From an uncultured Clostridia bacterium (GTDB lineage: Bacteria; Bacillota; Clostridia; Christensenellales; Aristaeellaceae): 8,987 bases of DNA. The stretch lies in contig CAKTXH010000097.1 in NCBI GenBank assembly GCA_934630975.1, positions 1 through 8,987 of the forward strand, read 5' to 3'. The notes under the pieces were generated by a model. That model did no database searches. It was not told the origin of the DNA and saw only the letters and a list, made by a program, of their open reading frames with translations. The position numbers were made by a program, and so were the translations under genes. Positions 5,765 to 8,987 of the stretch are shown here, in pieces. Numbering within the stretch: the stretch's first letter is position 1; the number at the start of each line of letters is the position of its first letter.

Positions 5765-6406
5765 TTATAAGCAGATTTTCTTCAAATCCCCGAACGTCTT
5801 CATCGCATACGTCGCCATGCCGCAGGCCGCCGCTTCGCCCAGCCCCGCGCTGTCAAAACCGCCCGCAACGGCCGCCTGAATCCCGGCCTTCGCGTCTTCC
5901 ACAACGAGGCAGGTTTCCGGCTTCATGCCGATAAAGTCCGCCGCCATCAGGAAAACCTGCGGGTCAGGCTTGCTCTTGGTGATGTTCGTTCCGTCGGAAA
6001 TCGCGTCGAAGTAGTCGCCCAGCCCCAGCCGCGCCAGAATGAACTTCGTGTTCTTGCTCGAAGAGCCGATCGCCAGCTTCAGCCCCCTCCCGCGCAGCGC
6101 GTCCAGCGTCTCCTTCACCTCGGCGGAAAGATCCGCCGGGGACATGTTCGCCAGCAGTTGGCGGTACAGGTTGTTTTTCTCCTCCGCGAGCGCTTCCTTC
6201 TCCTGCTGGGTCAGTTTGCCGTCGTAGCGCTCCAGAATGATCTCCAAACTGTCCATGCGGGAAACGCCGCGCAGCCGGTTGTTGATCGTCTCGTCGAAAT
6301 AGATGCCGAGCTTGTCCGCCACGGCCTTCCATGCCTGATAGTGATACTTGTCCGTGAAGCAGATCACGCCGTCCAGATCAAAAATCACACCCGTGTATTT
6401 GCCCAT
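5765..6406 (-). CDS. pgmB: Beta-phosphoglucomutase-type HAD phosphatase/mutase
   Basis: This 213-aa protein fits beta-phosphoglucomutase (about 220 aa) along its whole length. The HAD core motif FDLDGVI holds the nucleophile Asp10 and acid/base Asp12. The cap segment, from YHYQAW (His22) to LRGVSRMDSL (Arg50), matches the beta-PGM cap, as does ANMSPADL. Motif II is AIGSSSKN (112-119), motif III Lys146 in KSKPDPQVF, and motif IV Glu170-Asp171 in VVEDAKAGIQAA. The enzyme would convert beta-glucose-1-phosphate to glucose-6-phosphate in the cytosol after maltose or trehalose phosphorylase. The GH13 enzyme nearby fits alpha-glucan use, though no phosphorylase is in view. I chose the ATG at 6406 because GAGGAG lies about 9 nt upstream and the HAD motif starts at residue 9; the longer open frame (to 6526) would read through the promoter. 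A related HAD sugar-phosphatase is the main alternative. Confidence 0.85.
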   Translation of the reverse strand: MGKYTGVIFDLDGVICFTDKYHYQAWKAVADKLGIYFDETINNRLRGVSRMDSLEIILERYDGKLTQQEKEALAEEKNNLYRQLLANMSPADLSAEVKETLDALRGRGLKLAIGSSSKNTKFILARLGLGDYFDAISDGTNITKSKPDPQVFLMAADFIGMKPETCLVVEDAKAGIQAAVAGGFDSAGLGEAAACGMATYAMKTFGDLKKICL

Positions 6407-6437
6407 GTTTTTGTTCTCCTCTTCTTGTTTTGCCTTC

Positions 6438-6466
6438 ATTATACCCGTTTTTGCGCCTAATGTCCA
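6438..6466 (-). promoter_or_regulatory. Sigma-A promoter of the beta-phosphoglucomutase-type gene
   Basis: On the - strand, TGGACA (complement of 6461-6466, 5 of 6 to consensus), a 17-nt spacer and a perfect TATAAT (complement of 6438-6443) precede the ATG at 6406. The predicted start near 6431 gives a leader of about 25 nt containing the GAGGAG ribosome binding site. Confidence 0.85.
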
Positions 6467-6510
6467 CAGCATCGCGCCGTTCCGCGCCCATGCGCCGAAG
6501 TTTTCCGGCA

Positions 6511-6547
6511 CACAAAACGCGGCCATGCCGAAGCACAGCCGCGTTTC
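6511..6547 (-). terminator. Probable terminator of the oadB operon, with a cTTCGg loop
   Basis: Read on the - strand, AAACGCGGC (complement of 6538-6546) pairs over 9 bp with GCCGCGTTT (complement of 6515-6523). Inside is a second short stem, TGC/GCA, capped by TTCG, the very stable C(UUCG)G tetraloop. The outer arm runs into TTTTGTGTG, so the T tract is short. It lies about 70 nt after the stop of the small oadG-like gene and upstream of the next promoter, where a terminator is expected. Confidence 0.6.
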
Positions 6548-6613
6548 CGTCCATTGTTTTTGGAACAGACGCTTTTTCGCGCCTTTTCCGCCCGTTAAGG
6601 CCGCGTTAAGCTT

Positions 6614-6751
6614 TCATTCTTCGCGCCCCGCCGTAAAGTGGCCGAGCGCATAAATCACGCCGATGATAATCAGCATCACCGCGAAAATGCCCAGCATGCC
6701 CTCGCCCATGAACACCAGCGAATCCAGAAATGCCTGTACGTTGAGTTTCAT
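6614..6751 (-). CDS. 45-aa single-span membrane protein, OadG-like small decarboxylase/transporter subunit
   Basis: The ORF starts at ATG 6751 with AAAGGAGG 8 nt upstream (in the 15-nt gap after oadB) and ends at TGA 6614-6616. The 45-residue product has one hydrophobic span at about residues 18-37 (GMLGIFAVMLIIIGVIYALG) and a short charged tail, AGREE. Classical OadG gamma subunits of sodium-pumping decarboxylases are small proteins with a single N-terminal span and a longer soluble tail that helps assemble the complex. Very short OadG-related subunits beside OadB are known in Firmicutes. Position, size and topology support this call, while sequence similarity is only at the span. It is probably co-transcribed with oadB and sits in the membrane with it. 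Confidence 0.75.
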   Translation of the reverse strand: MKLNVQAFLDSLVFMGEGMLGIFAVMLIIIGVIYALGHFTAGREE

Positions 6752-6766
6752 AATCCGCGCCTCCTT

Positions 6767-7867
6767 TTACACCAGCGGCCCGACCAGCGCCAGAATGATG
6801 CCGCCCGCAATGACGGAGGCCACCTGACCGGCCACGTTCGCACCCGCCGCCTGCATGAGGATGAAGTTGTACGGGTCTTCCTCCTTCGCCATCTTCGCAA
6901 TCACGCGGGAGGACATCGGGAACGCGGAAATGCCCGCCGCGCCGATCATCGGGTTGATCTTCTTCTTAGCGAACAGGTTGATGAGCTTGCCGAACAGCAC
7001 GCCGCCGAACGTGTCAAACATAAACGCAATCAGGCCGAGGCACAGAATCATCAGCGTTTCCGGCACGAGGAAGCTCTCCGCCTGCATGCGCACCGCCACC
7101 GTCAGACCCAGCATCAGGCTGATCAGGTTGGCCAGCACGTTCTGCGCCGTTTCGGATAGGCTTCTCAGCACGCCGCACTCGCGCAGCAGGTTGCCGAACA
7201 TCAGGAAGCCGACCAGCGCCACGCTCTGCGGCGAAACAATGCCCGCAATCACCGTTACCACAATCGGGAACAGGATGCGCGTGGTCTTCGTGATCTTCCC
7301 CGGCGTGTATTCCATGCGGATCATGCGCTCTTTCTTCGTCGTAATCAGGCGGATGCAGAAGGGCTGCACAATCGGCACCAGCGCCATGTAGGAATAGGCC
7401 GCGACGATAATCGCCGCCGTGTAATGGCTTTCCAGCACGTTGGCGACAAAGATCGAGGTCGGGCCATCCGCCGCGCCGATGATGGCGATGGAGGCCGCAT
7501 CCCGCAGCTCAAAGCCCAGCAGGCTCGCCATCGACAGCGTGAAGAAGATGCCGAACTGCGCCGCCGCGCCGAAGAGCAGCAGCTTCGGATCGGCCAGCAG
7601 CGGCCCAAAGTCGATCATCGCGCCGATGCCGATAAACAGCAGCAGCGGGAAAAGCTCGTTCGCCACGCCCGCCCGGAACAGCGTTTCCAGCACCTCCACC
7701 GCGCCGGAGTTCGGCAGATTGCACAGGATGCAGCCAAAGCCCATCGGCAGCAGCAGCGTCGGCTCCATCTCCTTGCAAATCGCCAGATAGATCATCACGC
7801 CGCCAATCGCCCACATGGCGACCATCTGCCATGTCAGCGCGCCCAGGTTGCCCAGAATTTGCGACAT
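6767..7867 (-). CDS. oadB: Sodium ion-translocating decarboxylase beta subunit (OadB family)
   Basis: This 366-aa polytopic membrane protein is close to the size of short OadB-type subunits (MmdB, GcdB). Residues known as important in Klebsiella OadB appear to be present with constant offset: Asp134 in GAADGPTSIF (Klebsiella Asp203), Tyr160 in AAYSYMALVP (Tyr229), then Asn305, Gly309, Ser314 and Arg321 in INPMIGAAGISAFPMSSRV (Asn373, Gly377, Ser382, Arg389). GNLLREC and NFILMQAAGANVAGQ are also characteristic. The subunit couples decarboxylation of a carboxybiotin group to export of sodium ions across the cytoplasmic membrane. The ATG at 7867 is chosen because GGAGG lies 8 nt upstream and the first span follows at about residue 10; the longer frame to 7936 would cover the promoter region. 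The only partner here is the 45-aa OadG-like gene. Alpha and biotin-carrier subunits are not in the window, so the substrate (oxaloacetate, methylmalonyl-CoA, glutaconyl-CoA or malonate) cannot be assigned. Confidence 0.92.
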   Translation of the reverse strand: MSQILGNLGALTWQMVAMWAIGGVMIYLAICKEMEPTLLLPMGFGCILCNLPNSGAVEVLETLFRAGVANELFPLLLFIGIGAMIDFGPLLADPKLLLFGAAAQFGIFFTLSMASLLGFELRDAASIAIIGAADGPTSIFVANVLESHYTAAIIVAAYSYMALVPIVQPFCIRLITTKKERMIRMEYTPGKITKTTRILFPIVVTVIAGIVSPQSVALVGFLMFGNLLRECGVLRSLSETAQNVLANLISLMLGLTVAVRMQAESFLVPETLMILCLGLIAFMFDTFGGVLFGKLINLFAKKKINPMIGAAGISAFPMSSRVIAKMAKEEDPYNFILMQAAGANVAGQVASVIAGGIILALVGPLV

Positions 7868-7907
7868 CGTTTTTTCCTCCGTTTCCTCACAGGGTTGATT
7901 CCCTTCT

Positions 7908-7960
7908 ATGATAAAACGGATTTCGCTTTCATGCAAGTTCTTTCGATTATTCTAATTATA
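7908..7960 (-). promoter_or_regulatory. Promoter region of the oadB operon (two candidate -10 boxes)
   Basis: On the - strand, TATCAT (complement of 7908-7913) is preceded after 17 nt by TTGCAT (complement of 7931-7936); this would start transcription about 33 nt before the ATG. Further upstream is a perfect TATAAT (complement of 7955-7960) whose -35 region is poor, giving a leader of about 80 nt if used. The area is AT-rich against GC-rich genes, which supports a promoter here, but I cannot say which box is used. Confidence 0.55.
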
Positions 7961-8012
7961 CCGTCTTTATGGACTGTTTTTGACTTTTGAAAAGAAGTTA
8001 TCACCCTTCCAC

Positions 8013-8050
8013 GCAAAAACCCCGACTGCGTTTGCCGCAATCGGGGTTTA
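8013..8050 (-). terminator. Terminator of the DUF362 ferredoxin gene
   Basis: On the - strand, AAACCCCGA (complement of 8041-8049) pairs with TCGGGGTTT (complement of 8017-8025). An inner TGCG/CGCA pairing and one T-G wobble make the stem about 14 bp around a GCAAA loop. The 3' arm continues as TTTTT. It begins about 17 nt after the stop at 8067-8069. Confidence 0.9.
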
Positions 8051-8066
8051 TATTCAGCTCATCCTA

Positions 8067-8987
8067 TTACAGCTTGATCAGCTCATATTCCCTCGTGCCC
8101 AAACCAATCTTCTCAGCATGGTCGAGGCAGCTGCGCCATTCGGATTCCGGCGTGGAGTTGCGGAACGGGTCACCCCAGTCGGCGAAGCCCGGCTTCTTCA
8201 TGTTGTCGGAAAGCTGGCTGTGCGGCATCGGGTTTGCCGCCATGCACGCGTCCACGCACGCCTGATCCAGCGCCAGCGGATCGAAGGAAGCGAACATGCC
8301 GATGTTCGGCAGAATCGGCGCGTCGTTCTCGCCGTGGCAGTCGCAGTTCGGGGATACGTCCACAATCAGCGAAATATGGAAGTTCGGGCGGCCATCGACG
8401 ACGGCCTTCGTGTATTCCGCCATGCGCGCGTTGAGCAGCTCGTTCGCGTTGTAGTCATCGAAGCTGATCGCGTCGAAGTTGCACGCGCCGAGACAGCGGC
8501 CGCAGCCGACGCAATGCTCGTGATCGACGTGCATCTTGCGCTTCTCGCTGTCGAACACCAGACCGCCGTTGGCACATTCCTTCTGGCAGCGGCGGCAGCC
8601 GCGGCAGACGTCCTCGTTGATGCTCGGCTTGCCGTTGGAGTGCTGCTCGGTTTTGCCCGCGCGGGAACCGCAGCCCATGCCGATGTTCTTGATCGTGCCG
8701 CCGAAGCCGGTCATCTCGTGGCCCTTGAAGTGGGTCAGGCTGATGAACACGTCCGCATCCATGATGGCGCGGCCAATGCGCGCTTCCTTCACGTATTCGC
8801 CGCCCGCAACCGGCACAGCGATGTCGTCCGTGCCCTTGAGGCCGTCGCCAATGATCACCGGGCAGCCGACCGTCAGCGGCGTGAAGCCGTTCTCCCACGC
8901 GCAGTAGAGATGCTCGATGGCGTTCTTGCGGCTGCCGGGGTACATGGTGTTGCAGTCCGTCAGGAACGGCTTGCCGCCCAGCTCCTT
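8067..8987 (-). CDS. DUF362 domain protein with two [4Fe-4S] ferredoxin motifs (N-terminus outside window)
   Basis: The frame is open from the right edge to the stop at 8067, giving 306 residues. The segment before the first in-frame Met (KELGGKPFLTDCNT, then MYPGSRKN) is typical DUF362 sequence, so the true start lies beyond 8987 and the ATG at 8945 is internal. Two CxxCxxCxxxC clusters, CRGCRRCQKEC (fragment residues 128-138) and CVGCGRCLGAC (159-169), mark a bacterial two-cluster ferredoxin insert. DUF362 signatures include LTHFKGHEMTGFGGTIKNIG, PNCDCHGENDAPILPNIGMF and FDPLALDQACVD. The protein should be a cytoplasmic iron-sulfur redox protein of anaerobes; the family's biochemical role is not established as far as I know. 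A terminator follows the gene, so it ends its unit. Upstream partners are not visible. Confidence 0.9.
   Translation of the reverse strand, partial: KELGGKPFLTDCNTMYPGSRKNAIEHLYCAWENGFTPLTVGCPVIIGDGLKGTDDIAVPVAGGEYVKEARIGRAIMDADVFISLTHFKGHEMTGFGGTIKNIGMGCGSRAGKTEQHSNGKPSINEDVCRGCRRCQKECANGGLVFDSEKRKMHVDHEHCVGCGRCLGACNFDAISFDDYNANELLNARMAEYTKAVVDGRPNFHISLIVDVSPNCDCHGENDAPILPNIGMFASFDPLALDQACVDACMAANPMPHSQLSDNMKKPGFADWGDPFRNSTPESEWRSCLDHAEKIGLGTREYELIKL

Noticed and set aside
6407..6526. 40-residue N-terminal extension of the beta-phosphoglucomutase-type protein
   Set aside because: The extension covers the TATAAT promoter and GAGGAG site, and the HAD fold starts at the ATG at 6406.
6595..6612. 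Direct repeat CGTTAAG/CGTTAAG near the 3' end of the oadG-like gene
   Set aside because: The repeat is only about 7 nt long and does not form a hairpin or link to any mobile element; it is probably chance.
1..8987. CRISPR arrays, tRNA/rRNA genes, insertion sequences or attachment sites
   Set aside because: No regularly spaced repeats, cloverleaf or rRNA-like segments, transposase or integrase motifs, or long direct or inverted repeats beyond terminator hairpins were seen.

Overview
The window reads as a stretch of chromosome from a GC-rich anaerobic member of the Bacillota, most likely a gut-type Clostridia. This is inferred from strong AGGAGG-type ribosome binding sites, near-consensus sigma-A promoters, a two-cluster ferredoxin/DUF362 protein, a sodium-pump decarboxylase beta subunit and many intrinsic terminators. 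I see no transposase, phage gene, CRISPR array, tRNA or rRNA. Genes are packed into short transcription units, nearly every one bounded by a recognisable promoter or hairpin terminator.

Left part (1-2110, + strand). The 3' end of typA/bipA is closed by a strong terminator. A GT1/MGT-type glycosyltransferase follows with its own extended -10 promoter and terminator. Next comes an AT-rich intergenic stretch (1559-1868) that carries a second extended -10 promoter and a leader of about 92 nt, which can fold in two alternative ways. The leader precedes an unrecognised 53-codon ORF for a small, probably membrane-inserted protein, and a bidirectional terminator closes this unit.

Middle part (2110-6550). 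On the - strand, a cytoplasmic GH13 neopullulanase/cyclomaltodextrinase-like enzyme overlaps a downstream MscS-family channel by 4 nt (ATGA). Divergent from it, a perfect TTGACA-17-TATAAT promoter drives a DegV-family (FakB-like) fatty-acid-binding protein. DegV converges on a beta-phosphoglucomutase-type HAD enzyme across one long shared hairpin. The amylase and the beta-phosphoglucomutase together suggest intracellular breakdown of malto-oligosaccharides through a phosphorolytic route, although no maltose phosphorylase is in view.

Right part (6510-8987, - strand). An oadB-type sodium-translocating decarboxylase beta subunit is followed by a 45-aa single-span membrane protein of the OadG-like kind. 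They form a two-gene operon with its own promoter and terminator, and no carboxyltransferase or biotin-carrier gene is present. Beyond it lies a DUF362 protein with two [4Fe-4S] motifs, whose N-terminus runs off the right edge.

Most of the window is ordinary housekeeping and metabolism. The parts most worth a second look are the 53-aa small protein with its switch-like leader, the orphan OadB plus mini-subunit operon, and the translational coupling of an amylase to a mechanosensitive channel.
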